From: an uncultured Eubacteriales bacterium
GTDB lineage: Bacteria > Bacillota > Clostridia > Oscillospirales > Oscillospiraceae
DNA: 64,000 nt
NCBI GenBank assembly: GCA_905198835.1
Contig: CAJKDY010000008.1
Coordinates: 1-64,000, forward strand
Direction of reading: 5' to 3'
Under the pieces are notes generated by a model. It had not been told where the DNA came from and made no database searches. It saw only the letters and a list, made by a program, of their open reading frames with translations. Shown piece by piece: positions 43,333-51,711 of the stretch (positions within the stretch are counted from its first letter, which is position 1; each line of letters starts with the position of its first letter). The position numbers were made by a program, and so were the translations under genes.

Positions 43333-44465
43333 ACAACAATAAATCATTTGGCTCTAAGCTCCTCAGTTTTTTGCGCAACAACATGGTCCCCATCATGTTC
43401 ATCATCATCTGCGGCGTCTGCATCTGGCTCTCCGGCTTCTCCTGGAGCTATCTTTTCAACCAGGTGGTCACCCGTATGGGCCGGAACATCTTCCTGATGC
43501 TCAGCCTGCTGATCCCCATCATGGCGGGCATGGGATTGAACTTCGGCATGACGTTGGGCGCTATGGCCGGTGAGATCGCCCTCATCTTGGTCTCTGACTG
43601 GCAGATCTGGGGCATTCCCGGCGTGGTGCTGGCTATGCTGATCTCTATCCCGCTGTCGGTGCTGCTGGGCCTGCTGTGCGGCAAGCTCATGAATATGGCC
43701 AGGGGCCGTGAGATGATCACCGGCTATGTCCTCAACTTCTTCATGGGCGGCGTCTACCAGTTCGTGGTGCTCTATATGATGGGCTCTGTCATCCCCATCA
43801 TGCACCACACCATTAAACTGCCCCGCGGCTACGGCGTGCGGACCACCACCGACCTCTCCAACATGCGTCAGTGTCTGGATAACCAGTGGGCGCTGACTGT
43901 CGGCGGGGTGAAGATCCCCCTGCTGACCTTTGCGATCATCGCCGTTTTCTGTCTGGTGATCGTCTGGTTCCGCAAGACCAAGCTGGGCCAGGATATGCGG
44001 GCGGTGGGCCAGGACATGGAGGTGGCCCGGGACGCGGGTATCAAGGTAGAGCGCACCCGCATCATCTCCATCATCATCTCCACCGTCTTCGCCGGCTTCG
44101 GCATGATCATCTACTGCCAGAACCTGGGCAACTTCCCCACCTACACCGCGCACTCCCAGATCGGTATGTTCTGCATCGCCGCGCTGCTGGTAGGCGGCGC
44201 CAGTGTGGAAAAGGCCTCCATCGGCAACGTCTTTTTGGGCGTCATTTTGTTCCACACCATGTTCATCGTGGCCCCCAAGGCAGGCCAGAACCTCACCGCC
44301 TCGCCCCAGATCGGCGAATACTTCCGGGTGTTCGTCTCCTACGGCATCATCACCCTTGCCCTGGTCATGTATGAGGCCAAGAAACGCCGGGCGAAGTCGG
44401 GTACCGGCGCGCTGCTGGCCCAGGCCCAGAAGGCCCAGAAAGAGGAAGGGGGCGCTCAGGCATGA
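43329..44465 (+). CDS. ABC transporter permease (RbsC/LivH-type), second subunit
   Basis: A 378-residue membrane protein related to the preceding permease, with the same family landmarks (LGQDMRAVGQDMEVARDAGI as the ATPase-contact loop; ALLVGGASVEKASIGNVFLG). The C-terminal 25 residues are charged and Ala/Gln-rich and face the cytosol. It overlaps both neighbours by four bases, so all three genes are translated in a chain. The substrate is not known. Confidence 0.9.
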   Translation: MNNNKSFGSKLLSFLRNNMVPIMFIIICGVCIWLSGFSWSYLFNQVVTRMGRNIFLMLSLLIPIMAGMGLNFGMTLGAMAGEIALILVSDWQIWGIPGVVLAMLISIPLSVLLGLLCGKLMNMARGREMITGYVLNFFMGGVYQFVVLYMMGSVIPIMHHTIKLPRGYGVRTTTDLSNMRQCLDNQWALTVGGVKIPLLTFAIIAVFCLVIVWFRKTKLGQDMRAVGQDMEVARDAGIKVERTRIISIIISTVFAGFGMIIYCQNLGNFPTYTAHSQIGMFCIAALLVGGASVEKASIGNVFLGVILFHTMFIVAPKAGQNLTASPQIGEYFRVFVSYGIITLALVMYEAKKRRAKSGTGALLAQAQKAQKEEGGAQA

Positions 44466-44962
44466 AGCTGCGTAAGATCCTGATCCCGGCAGCCGTGGTG
44501 TTGCTGTGTATCGCCCTGGGCGCTGTGATGATGGTCATTGGCCGGGGCCACACGATCTATATCGACAACAAGACCATCGAATATAACGGCACCGAGTATA
44601 AGTCCTTCTACCGTGTGGACGTCACGGTCAAGGGAGAGGAAAAGCCCCTGACCGCGCTGGCCCGTGAGCGGGTCTCCACCACCTGCCTCGGCCAGAGCTT
44701 CCACATGGACCTGACCGTCACCGACGAAAAGGACGGCCAGCCCCGGTCCTTGTCGGTGGATTTGAAGCTGCCCTATGATATGGACGGGCCCATCATCAAC
44801 CTCCCCGCCCTGCTGGCCGGACAGCCCCAGGAGGCCTGGCTGGACGAGTTCATCCCCGCGCCTCCCTCCCCCGAGCCTGACGACATCGACCTCAGCGGCG
44901 CTCTGGAGGGCGATCTGACCGGCGACCTGGGTGTTGATCCGGACGCGGGCATTCTGGAATAG
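44462..44962 (+). CDS. Membrane-anchored protein of unknown function linked to the ABC operon
   Basis: A 166-residue protein with one N-terminal membrane helix (about 7-27) and an outside domain starting YIDNKTIEYNGTEYKSFYRVDVTVKGEE. The last 35 residues are acidic and Pro/Gly-rich (EPDDIDLSGALEGDL). The helix could instead be an uncleaved signal. I do not recognise the family. The four-base overlap with the permease gene and its place as last gene before the terminator suggest an accessory part of the transporter, for example a docking or stability subunit; that is inference. Confidence 0.75.
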   Translation: MKLRKILIPAAVVLLCIALGAVMMVIGRGHTIYIDNKTIEYNGTEYKSFYRVDVTVKGEEKPLTALARERVSTTCLGQSFHMDLTVTDEKDGQPRSLSVDLKLPYDMDGPIINLPALLAGQPQEAWLDEFIPAPPSPEPDDIDLSGALEGDLTGDLGVDPDAGILE

Positions 44963-44993
44963 AGACCCCTATTCCCGCAAACACGCAAACGCA

Positions 44994-45030
44994 GACCCCG
45001 AAACGTCACCCGGCGTTTCGGGGTCCTTGT
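44994..45030 (+). terminator. Intrinsic terminator of the DUF3798 ABC operon
   Basis: A perfect 12-bp stem (44994-45005 with 45014-45025) is followed by CTTGTTTT. The T-rich tail doubles as the -35 region of the next promoter. Confidence 0.88.
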
Positions 45031-45055
45031 TTTCTCCAGAGGGAATTGCTATAAT
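45027..45055 (+). promoter_or_regulatory. Promoter of the rRNA methyltransferase gene
   Basis: TTGTTT (4/6) and a perfect TATAAT are 17 bases apart; the -35 box lies in the tail of the preceding terminator. Confidence 0.75.
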
Positions 45056-45090
45056 GGTCCCAGTATCTCCCGCGGAAACGAGGTGGACCT

Positions 45091-45930
45091 ATGTCCAACA
45101 TCATCGAGATCACAAACTTTGCCGCCCCGGAGCTGGACGCCTACGCCCGGCTCACCGAGGCCCAGCTGCGCAGCCGCCTGGAGCCGGAGCTTGGTATCTT
45201 CATCGCCGAAAGCCCCAAGGTCATCGACCGGGCGCTGGACGCGGGCTATGAACCGGTGAGTCTGCTGATGGAACGCAAGCATTTGACCGGCCAGGGCGCC
45301 GGCATCATCGCCCGGTGCGGCGACGTGCCTGTTTACACCGCGGATGACGCCCTGCTTGCCAACCTCACCGGCTATCCGCTGACCCGGGGGGTGCTGTGCG
45401 CCATGCGCCGCCCTGCCCTGCCCACGGTGGAGGCGCTATGCCAAAGCGCCCACCGGGTGGCCGTGCTGGAAAACATCGTGGACCACACCAACATCGGCGC
45501 CATCTTCCGCTCCGCCGCCGCGCTGGGGATGGACGCGGTACTGCTGACCCCCTCCTGCTGCGATCCCCTCTACCGCCGCTCGGCCCGGGTCAGCATGGGC
45601 ACGGTGTTCCAGGTCCCCTGGACCCGCATCGGCGCCAAGCTGGAGGACTGGCCCGGTCCCGGGCTGGAGCGGCTCCACGCCCTGGGCTTCCAGACGGTGG
45701 CCATGGCCCTGCGCCATGATACGGTAGACATCGACGACCCCGCCCTTCGCGCGGCGGACAAGCTGGCCATCGTCCTGGGCACCGAGGGCGACGGTCTGGG
45801 CGAGACCACCATCGCCCGGTGCGACCACACCGTGAAGATCCCCATGGCCCACGGCGTGGACTCCCTCAACGTGGCCGCCGCCAGCGCCGTGGCCTTCTGG
45901 GCCCTGCGGTGGGGGCAAGGCAAGACTTGA
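45091..45930 (+). CDS. TrmH/SpoU family RNA 2'-O-methyltransferase
   Basis: A 279-residue SPOUT-class methyltransferase. An N-terminal substrate-binding region (about 1-115) precedes the catalytic domain with all three motifs: NIVDHTNIGAIFRSAAALG, IVLGTEGDGL, and IPMAHGVDSLNVAAASAV, which form the trefoil knot holding S-adenosylmethionine. It methylates ribose in rRNA or tRNA; the target nucleotide cannot be read from sequence. It is a single gene between two promoters; its stop codon lies within the -35 box of the next promoter. Confidence 0.92.
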   Translation: MSNIIEITNFAAPELDAYARLTEAQLRSRLEPELGIFIAESPKVIDRALDAGYEPVSLLMERKHLTGQGAGIIARCGDVPVYTADDALLANLTGYPLTRGVLCAMRRPALPTVEALCQSAHRVAVLENIVDHTNIGAIFRSAAALGMDAVLLTPSCCDPLYRRSARVSMGTVFQVPWTRIGAKLEDWPGPGLERLHALGFQTVAMALRHDTVDIDDPALRAADKLAIVLGTEGDGLGETTIARCDHTVKIPMAHGVDSLNVAAASAVAFWALRWGQGKT

Positions 45931-45955
45931 CAGGGATGTCGAAATTTGTTACAAT
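45927..45955 (+). promoter_or_regulatory. Strong promoter of the small zinc-ribbon lipoprotein gene
   Basis: TTGACA (6/6) and TACAAT (5/6) are 17 bases apart. It overlaps the end of the methyltransferase gene. Confidence 0.85.
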
Positions 45956-46008
45956 GGCGTGGCGTTCGTTAGAGCGTCAATAAATTGAGAAGAAAGAGGT
46001 ACATACAC

Positions 46009-46224
46009 ATGAAGAGATTTGTTGTTCTGATGCTGGCCCTGGTCATGATCCTTTCCCTGGCCGCCTGCGGCGGTAAGACCAAGTGCGACATCTGCGGCGA
46101 GACCAAGAGCTGCAAGAGCATTGAGGTCCTGGGCGAAAAGATCAACATCTGCGACGACTGCCAGAGCCAGATGGAAGATCTGGCCAACAGCCTGGGTGAT
46201 CTCGACCTGAGCGCCCTGGGCTAA
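46009..46224 (+). CDS. Small lipoprotein with a four-cysteine zinc-ribbon-like motif
   Basis: A 71-residue protein. The signal peptide ends at lipobox LAAC (C20). The mature part, about 50 residues, holds CDIC (C26, C29), a lone C35, and CDDC (C48, C51): two CxxC knuckles about 19 residues apart, as in small zinc ribbons of the ClpX or HNH type. A zinc-ribbon lipoprotein outside the membrane is odd; it could bind metal or have disulfides. AAGAGGT lies eight or nine bases before this ATG. It has its own strong promoter and terminator, so it is a stand-alone, probably well-expressed gene. I know no function. Confidence 0.85.
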   Translation: MKRFVVLMLALVMILSLAACGGKTKCDICGETKSCKSIEVLGEKINICDDCQSQMEDLANSLGDLDLSALG

Positions 46225-46247
46225 GCCATCCCTCCCCCGCAAAACGT

Positions 46248-46284
46248 CCGCGTCCCCTGTTAAACGCAGGGGACGCGGTTTTTT
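46248..46284 (+). terminator. Intrinsic terminator of the small lipoprotein gene
   Basis: A perfect 12-bp stem (46248-46259 with 46267-46278), seven-base loop and six T's. Confidence 0.93.
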
Positions 46285-46335
46285 ATACCTGTCGCCAGCG
46301 GTCGGTCTTTCTACCCCCGGCACAGTCTTTCGCAC

Positions 46336-46364
46336 TTGTTTTTTGCAACCAGGTGTGATATGAT
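46336..46364 (+). promoter_or_regulatory. Promoter of the protease-scpAB gene group
   Basis: TTGTTT (4/6) and TATGAT (5/6) are 17 bases apart, about 39 bases before the GTG of the protease gene. The following genes up to the carboxypeptidase are closely spaced and may be read from here. Confidence 0.65.
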
Positions 46365-46402
46365 GAATTATCTTGGAAAATTATAGTCAAGGAGGCGGCA
46401 CG

Positions 46403-47104
46403 GTGGGTTCTCTTTCCGATTTTATGGCCAATATGGATTGGCAGCGGATGCTCACCACGCTGTTTTCCGCCGTAGCGGCCCTGATCTGTCTCACCATTCA
46501 TGAGCTATGCCACGGCCTGACCGCCTACCGCCTGGGCGACCCCACGGCCAAGGTTGCCGGGCGGCTGACTTTGAACCCCATTCGGCACATCGACCCCTTT
46601 GGTTTGATCCTGATGGTCACAGCCGGGGTGGGCTGGGCAAAGCCGGTGCCGGTGGATATGCGCTACTTTAAAGCTCCCAAGCGGGACATGGCCATCACCG
46701 CCCTGGCGGGGCCTGTGAGCAACTTCCTGCTGGCCTGGCTCTTTCTGTTGCTGGGTGGTGGGACATTTCGGTGGATGATGGGGGGGCTCCTCGGCGGGTA
46801 CCCGGCGTGGGCCGGGTACACCCTTCTCTATCTGACCCAGTTCCTGGAAAATGCCGCCATCCTCAGCGTGGGCCTCGGGGTGTTCAACCTCTTCCCCGTC
46901 CCGCCCCTGGACGGCTCCCGGGTGGTCTTTGCCCTCCTCCCCGACAGGGCCTACTACACTGTCATGGCTTACGAACGCTATGTCATGGTAGCGGTGCTGG
47001 CCGCCGTTTGGCTGGGCTGGCTGGACCAGCCCCTGACCTTCCTGATCTCCCACGTCACCAATTTCCTTTGTACCATCAGCTTCTTCCCCTATCCCCTGTT
47101 TTAA
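46403..47104 (+). CDS. Site-2 protease family (M50) membrane metalloprotease
   Basis: A 233-residue intramembrane zinc protease. HELCH (H33, E34, H37) supplies two zinc ligands and the catalytic Glu, and NLFPVPPLDGSR, near residue 170, the third ligand. About five membrane helices are visible. It lacks a PDZ domain, as in the short rhomboid-like YwhC/Rv2869-independent group of Firmicutes. Its substrate is unknown. I chose the GTG with AAGGAGG seven bases upstream over an earlier TTG with no ribosome site. It directly precedes scpA, an arrangement common in Clostridia. Confidence 0.9.
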   Translation: MGSLSDFMANMDWQRMLTTLFSAVAALICLTIHELCHGLTAYRLGDPTAKVAGRLTLNPIRHIDPFGLILMVTAGVGWAKPVPVDMRYFKAPKRDMAITALAGPVSNFLLAWLFLLLGGGTFRWMMGGLLGGYPAWAGYTLLYLTQFLENAAILSVGLGVFNLFPVPPLDGSRVVFALLPDRAYYTVMAYERYVMVAVLAAVWLGWLDQPLTFLISHVTNFLCTISFFPYPLF

Positions 47105-47137
47105 CGTCCATTCCAAGCCGAAAGTGAGGTGAGAGCC

Positions 47138-47935
47138 GTGGAGGAGCTCACGTTCCATCTGGAGCACGTGGTCAAGGCCAAGGAGGATGCCATGGAGGAC
47201 TTCAACGGCCCTCTGGACCTCATTTTGAGCCTGCTCTCCAAAAACAAAATGGAGATCAAGGATATCCAGATCTCCCTGATCCTGGACCAATATCTGGCCT
47301 GGATGGCACGCCGCAAGGAGCTGGACCTGGACGTGGCCAGCGAGTTTGTCACCATGGCGGCGCATCTGGTCTATATCAAGACCCGGATGCTCCTGTCCAT
47401 CCACGACGAGGAGGCCATGAGCGAGATGGAGCAGCTCATCGCCGACCTGGAAGCCCACCAGCGCCATGAGAGCTATTTGAAGATCCAGGCCATCGCGCCC
47501 CAGCTGGGCGAGCGGTATCTCTACGGCCGCGACTATATCACAAAAACTCCCGAGCATCTGCCTGTCAACAAGATCTACCACTATCAGCATAAGCCCGAGG
47601 ACCTCTACCGGGCCATCTCCTTGACCATGGAGCGGCTGGATAACCGCATGCCACCCCCTATGGCGGCCTTTGAGGGCATCGTGGGCCGGGAGCCCTACCC
47701 CGTCAGCGACAAAGCCAGCGAGGTCATCGAGCGCCTTCGCTCCTTCGGCGTAGCCCGGTTCCTCTCCCTTTTTAAGGGAAGCCGCAGCCGCAGCGAGATC
47801 GTGGCCACCTTTCTGGCGGTGCTGGAGCTGTGCAAGGCCTGCCGCATCCTCTTGGCGGGCACCGCCGAGGACTGCACCGTCACCTGTATCGACGACGGCT
47901 CGGACTTGCCCAACATGGACCTGGACAGCTACTAA
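47138..47935 (+). CDS. scpA: Segregation and condensation protein A
   Basis: A 265-residue kleisin. The N-terminal DFNGPLDLILSLLSKNKMEIKDI signature binds the Smc neck, a helical middle follows with AAHLVYIKTRMLL, and a C-terminal winged helix (about 190-255) contacts the Smc head. With ScpB it forms the Smc complex that folds and separates the chromosome. Start: GTG seven bases after GAGGT; a second GTG three codons earlier is possible. scpB follows by 15 bases, the usual pair. Confidence 0.95.
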   Translation: MEELTFHLEHVVKAKEDAMEDFNGPLDLILSLLSKNKMEIKDIQISLILDQYLAWMARRKELDLDVASEFVTMAAHLVYIKTRMLLSIHDEEAMSEMEQLIADLEAHQRHESYLKIQAIAPQLGERYLYGRDYITKTPEHLPVNKIYHYQHKPEDLYRAISLTMERLDNRMPPPMAAFEGIVGREPYPVSDKASEVIERLRSFGVARFLSLFKGSRSRSEIVATFLAVLELCKACRILLAGTAEDCTVTCIDDGSDLPNMDLDSY

Positions 47936-47950
47936 AAGGAGGCGACGATC

Positions 47951-48769
47951 ATGGAACTCAAAGACACCCAGCACGCCATCGAGGCCATCTTGTTCGCCGC
48001 GGGCGAGCCTGTGGGCGTGGAGCGGATGTGCATGACGCTGGATCTGGACCGGGAGACGGTGGACGAGCTATGCCGCAATCTGGCCGACCAGCTCAGCTAC
48101 GAGCACCACGGCATCCGGGTCATTCAGCTGGACAACGCCTGGCAGATGTGCTCCGCGCCGGAATACGCCGAGACCGTCCGCCAGACTTTTGAATCGAGAA
48201 AGCCCGCCAAGCTCAGTCAGCCGGCGCTGGAGGTCCTGTCCATCATCGCCTACTTCCAGCCCACCACCCGGGCCTATGTGGACCAGGTCCGGGGCGTGGA
48301 CAGTTCCTACACTGTGGGGCTGTTGCTGGAGCGGGAACTGATCGAGGAGTGCGGCCGTCTGGCCGTGCCCGGCCGGCCCATCCTCTACCGCACCACCAAG
48401 AATTTCCTGCGTTCCTTCGGGCTCAGCTCCATCGCCGACCTGCCGGAGCTTCCTAACTCCACCCCGGAGGACGGTCAGATCACGCTGGAGCTCCAGGCCA
48501 GCATTGAAAAGCTCCGGGCCACCGAGGAAATGGCCGACGTCACCGACGACGAGCTCATCGAGGCCGCCGCCCGCCTGGCTGCGGAAGAGGCTGCCGCCAC
48601 CCTGTCCGAGGAGGACTTCCCCGCCACCGACGAGCCCCAGGCTCAGACCCCGGAGGAGACCGAGCCTGACGGGGAGGCCGATGCTTCCCCTACGCTCCAG
48701 ACCTTTGAGGAACTGATCGAGGACGGCGAGGACAGCGACGAAGAGGAAGACGACTATGGGGACTTATAA
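47951..48769 (+). CDS. scpB: Segregation and condensation protein B
   Basis: A 272-residue protein with two winged-helix domains in residues 1-170 (AIEAILFAAGEPVGVERM; ALEVLSIIAYFQPTTRAYVDQVRGVDSSYTV) that bind ScpA as a dimer. The last 100 residues are acidic and low in complexity, ending in a DSDEEEDDYGDL tail, which is longer than in Bacillus ScpB (197 residues) and probably disordered. AAAAGGAGG precedes the ATG. Confidence 0.95.
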   Translation: MELKDTQHAIEAILFAAGEPVGVERMCMTLDLDRETVDELCRNLADQLSYEHHGIRVIQLDNAWQMCSAPEYAETVRQTFESRKPAKLSQPALEVLSIIAYFQPTTRAYVDQVRGVDSSYTVGLLLERELIEECGRLAVPGRPILYRTTKNFLRSFGLSSIADLPELPNSTPEDGQITLELQASIEKLRATEEMADVTDDELIEAAARLAAEEAAATLSEEDFPATDEPQAQTPEETEPDGEADASPTLQTFEELIEDGEDSDEEEDDYGDL

Positions 48770-49378
48770 ATGAAGATCCTGGGTATCATTGTTCTGGTAC
48801 TGGCCGCCCTGGCCCTGCTCCCTCTGGGGGTCCGAGTCCGGTATGATGAGGACGGGCCGCTGGTCTGGGCGAAGCTCTGGTTGATCCGGCTGCGTCTTTT
48901 TCCCAAAAAAGATAAGCAAAAGAAAAAGCCACGGGAAAAGAAGCCAAAGGAGAGCGAAGCTCCACCGGAGGAGCAGGCGAAGAAAAAGGGCGGCGCGCTG
49001 GATACGGTCCGGGCCGCGCTGCCGCTGGTCAAGCCCGCCCTTCAGGGGATCAAGAAGCGGCTGACCATCCGGGAGCTGGAGCTCCACGTTACCTGGGCCG
49101 CCGCCGATCCCGCCGACGCCGCCATCGGCTACGGTCGGGCTCAAGCCGCCCTGGGCGGTCTGTGGGCCCTGATCGACCAGAACTTTAAGGTCAAAAAGAG
49201 CCGCCTTGGCTGCTCGGTGGACTTTGACCAGACCGCCCCCACCGTCTATGCCGACGCCACGCTGACGATGCGGCTGGGTCAGGTGATCACCCTGGGTATC
49301 CCACTGCTTGTTAAATTCATGTCAAATGTCTCTCGTATCAAGCGGGAGAAAGCGGATAAAACCAGAAAAGAGGCGTAA
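48770..49378 (+). CDS. DUF2953 family protein
   Basis: A 202-residue protein with an N-terminal membrane helix (about 2-19), a Lys/Glu/Pro-rich stretch (about 45-75), then the DUF2953 domain (FDQTAPTVYADATLTMRLGQVI). In Bacillus the relative YtfI lies beside ytfJ, as here, and is linked to sporulation by neighbourhood; no function is proven to my knowledge. It begins directly after the scpB stop and is followed by ytfJ after three bases. Confidence 0.85.
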   Translation: MKILGIIVLVLAALALLPLGVRVRYDEDGPLVWAKLWLIRLRLFPKKDKQKKKPREKKPKESEAPPEEQAKKKGGALDTVRAALPLVKPALQGIKKRLTIRELELHVTWAAADPADAAIGYGRAQAALGGLWALIDQNFKVKKSRLGCSVDFDQTAPTVYADATLTMRLGQVITLGIPLLVKFMSNVSRIKREKADKTRKEA

Positions 49379-49381
49379 GTT

Positions 49382-49780
49382 ATGAGCGAACATCCCATCG
49401 ACAACATGATGACCACCACCCTGCAAAAGATCAAAGAGATGCTGGACGTGGACGTCATCGTGGGCAAGCCCATCCAGACCCCGGACGGCCTAATGCTCAT
49501 CCCCATCTCAAAGCTGTCTCTGGGCTTTGCCAGCGGCGGCAGCGAGTTTGGCAAGACTCCGCGCATCGAGGGTAAAAACAACTTCGGCGGCGGCGCCGGC
49601 GCGGGGGTGAAGGTAGAGCCGGTGGCCTTCCTCATCGTCCGGGGCGAGAACGTGCGGCTGCTGCCGGTGGGGATGCCTCCGGCGGGTCCCATCGACCGCG
49701 CGGTGGATATGGTCCCCGACGTGGTGGACAAAGTCACCGCCTTCTTCGACCAGCGCAAGCGGGATAAGGAAGGGTTTTAA
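49382..49780 (+). CDS. ytfJ: YtfJ/GerW family sporulation protein
   Basis: A 132-residue protein of the GerW family. The start HPIDNMMTTTLQKIKEMLDVDVIVGKPI, the VSLGFASGGSEF-like strand and the Gly-rich KNNFGGGAGAGVKVEPVAFLI are characteristic. In Bacillus YtfJ is made in the forespore and needed for L-alanine germination. Its presence indicates a spore-forming ancestry. It sits three bases after the DUF2953 gene with GAGGCG as ribosome site. Confidence 0.93.
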   Translation: MSEHPIDNMMTTTLQKIKEMLDVDVIVGKPIQTPDGLMLIPISKLSLGFASGGSEFGKTPRIEGKNNFGGGAGAGVKVEPVAFLIVRGENVRLLPVGMPPAGPIDRAVDMVPDVVDKVTAFFDQRKRDKEGF

Positions 49781-49828
49781 CGGCATACTAAGGCCAACTC
49801 CACCAAAGCCGCGAGGTGTGTTGACCAT

Positions 49829-50893
49829 ATGCGCAAAAAGATCCTATCCCTTTTGCTCTCCTGGGCCCTTTGCGCCCTTTTCGTCCCCATCCCCGCCGCC
49901 CAGGCGGTATCTACCTCGGCCCGGTGCGCCATCCTGATGGAGGCGTCCTCGGGCCGGGTCCTTTACGCCCAAAATGAAGGGGAGGTCCACTCCATTGCCT
50001 CCATCACCAAGCTCCTCACCGCCCTGACGGCGGCGGAGCTGTGCCCGGATGTGGACGCCCCAGTGACCGTGGACCCCGCCGCCGTGGGCGCGGAGGGGTC
50101 TTCCATGTACCTCACCGCCGGAGAGGTCCTGCCCCTGCGGCATCTCCTTTACGGCCTGCTGTTGCGCTCGGGTAACGACGCGGCCAACGCCATTGCCATC
50201 CACTGCTCTGGCAGCGTGGAGGCCTTTGCCCAGGCCATGAACCGCACCGCCCAGCGCCTTGGCATGACCCACTCCCACTTTATGAACCCCAGCGGTCTGG
50301 AGCAGGAGGGGCACTTCTCCTGCGCCTATGATATGGCCTTATGCGCCCAGGCTTTTTTAGCCCAGCCTGTCCTGGCGGAAATCGCCGCCACCAAGTCCGT
50401 GACCCTGGGGACCCGGACCATCCAAAACCACAACAAGCTCCTTTGGAGTTATTCCGGCTGCGTTGGATTGAAGACGGGCTTTACCAAAAAAGCGGGGCGG
50501 ACCTTGGTCTCCGCCGCCACCCGGGGCGGGACCACCCTCATCGCCGTCACCCTGAATGATGGCGACGACTGGCGGGACCACACCGCTCTTTTAGACTACG
50601 GCTTTTCCATCTGCCGCTCCCACCTTCTCTGCCGTGCTGGCAAGGGCCTGGGTCTGGTAGCGGTCTCGGGCAGTCTGGTCCCAGCGGTCCGGGTGGAGAC
50701 CCAAAGCGACGTGCGCTGGTGCCTCACCGCTGACGAGGCCGTCACCGCCAAAATGGAGCTGCCCCGCCATGTCCAAGCACCCGTGAACCGGGGCCAGGTC
50801 CTGGGAAGCCTGACGTTTTACCTGAACGGCCAGGAGATCGGCCGTACCGCTGTGGTGGCCGCCGCCGCCGCGCCGGAAAATAAAAAACGCTGA
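49829..50893 (+). CDS. dacF: D-alanyl-D-alanine carboxypeptidase (DacF/PBP5 type)
   Basis: A 354-residue exported penicillin-binding protein. A signal peptide (about 1-27) is followed by the serine peptidase S11 domain with SxxK (S58-I-T-K61), SGN (in RSGNDAANA) and KTG (in LKTGFTKKAG). A smaller beta domain (about 270-345) follows. It trims the last D-Ala from peptidoglycan stems. It follows ytfJ, so a sporulation link as for DacF is likely. The C-terminal amphipathic anchor is short or missing. GAGGTG precedes the ATG. Confidence 0.92.
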   Translation: MRKKILSLLLSWALCALFVPIPAAQAVSTSARCAILMEASSGRVLYAQNEGEVHSIASITKLLTALTAAELCPDVDAPVTVDPAAVGAEGSSMYLTAGEVLPLRHLLYGLLLRSGNDAANAIAIHCSGSVEAFAQAMNRTAQRLGMTHSHFMNPSGLEQEGHFSCAYDMALCAQAFLAQPVLAEIAATKSVTLGTRTIQNHNKLLWSYSGCVGLKTGFTKKAGRTLVSAATRGGTTLIAVTLNDGDDWRDHTALLDYGFSICRSHLLCRAGKGLGLVAVSGSLVPAVRVETQSDVRWCLTADEAVTAKMELPRHVQAPVNRGQVLGSLTFYLNGQEIGRTAVVAAAAAPENKKR

Positions 50894-50909
50894 AGGGAGC
50901 TGACACCTT

Positions 50910-51605
50910 TTGGAAGAGCGGTTGCAAAAGATCTTATCTGCCGCCGGGATCTGCTCCCGCCGGCAGGCAGAGGAATACCTGACCGCGGGCCGCGTCACCG
51001 TCAACGGCCACATTGCGGCTTTGGGCCAAAAGGCCGACCTGGACCGGGACGTGGTGCGCGTAGACGGCGCGCCTGTCCGCGCTCCCAGCACCCTTACATA
51101 CCTGATGCTCCACAAGCCCCGGGGCTATATCACCACGCTTTCCGATGAAAAGGGCCGGCCTGCCGTGGCCGATCTGGTGGCGGACTGTCCCGCTCGGGTC
51201 TGGCCGGTGGGCCGTCTGGACTGGGACTCGGAGGGTCTGCTGCTGATGACCAACGATGGCGAGCTGACTCACCGCCTCACCCATCCCAGTCACCAGGTGG
51301 AAAAGGAGTATATCGTCACCGTCGCCGGCGATATAGACGCCGCGCTGCCCATTCTGGAGGGCCCCATGGCCCTGGACGGCGTACCTCTGGCCCCGGCCCA
51401 GGTCCGGGTGCTGGCGCCAGGCCGCCTCTCCATTGTCATCTGGCAAGGGAAAAACCGCCAGGTCCGCCGGATGTGCGCCGCCGCCGGGCTGGAGGTCACC
51501 CGCCTCAAGCGCCTCCGGGAGGGGTCGCTCACCCTGGGCGATCTGCCCCGGGGACAGTGGCGGAGGTTGACCGACGCGGAGGTGGCCGCGCTCAAGGCCC
51601 TCTGA
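50910..51605 (+). CDS. rluB: Pseudouridine synthase RluB/RsuA family
   Basis: A 231-residue enzyme making pseudouridine in rRNA. Residues 1-60 are an S4 RNA-binding domain (LQKILSAAGICSRRQAEEYL), followed by the catalytic domain with GRLDWDSEGLLL holding the catalytic Asp and QGKNRQVRRMC. In most Firmicutes it follows scpAB, as here, and modifies 23S rRNA. It begins with TTG; AAGGGAG lies about ten bases upstream, and the S4 domain would be cut by any later start. Confidence 0.92.
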   Translation: MEERLQKILSAAGICSRRQAEEYLTAGRVTVNGHIAALGQKADLDRDVVRVDGAPVRAPSTLTYLMLHKPRGYITTLSDEKGRPAVADLVADCPARVWPVGRLDWDSEGLLLMTNDGELTHRLTHPSHQVEKEYIVTVAGDIDAALPILEGPMALDGVPLAPAQVRVLAPGRLSIVIWQGKNRQVRRMCAAAGLEVTRLKRLREGSLTLGDLPRGQWRRLTDAEVAALKAL

Positions 51606-51641
51606 GCATGCAAGAGCCTGAAATTTTTCCTGCAAAACCAC

Positions 51642-51670
51642 TTGCTTTTGTTCCCCGTTTGGGGTATGAT
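51642..51670 (+). promoter_or_regulatory. Promoter of the RpiR-led gene group
   Basis: TTGCTT (4/6) and TATGAT (5/6) are 17 bases apart, 41 bases before the regulator's ATG. The genes from there to the acyltransferase overlap by four bases each. Confidence 0.7.
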
Positions 51671-51711
51671 AAGGATTACACGAATTTGCGTCTGGGAGGT
51701 TTCATACCGCC

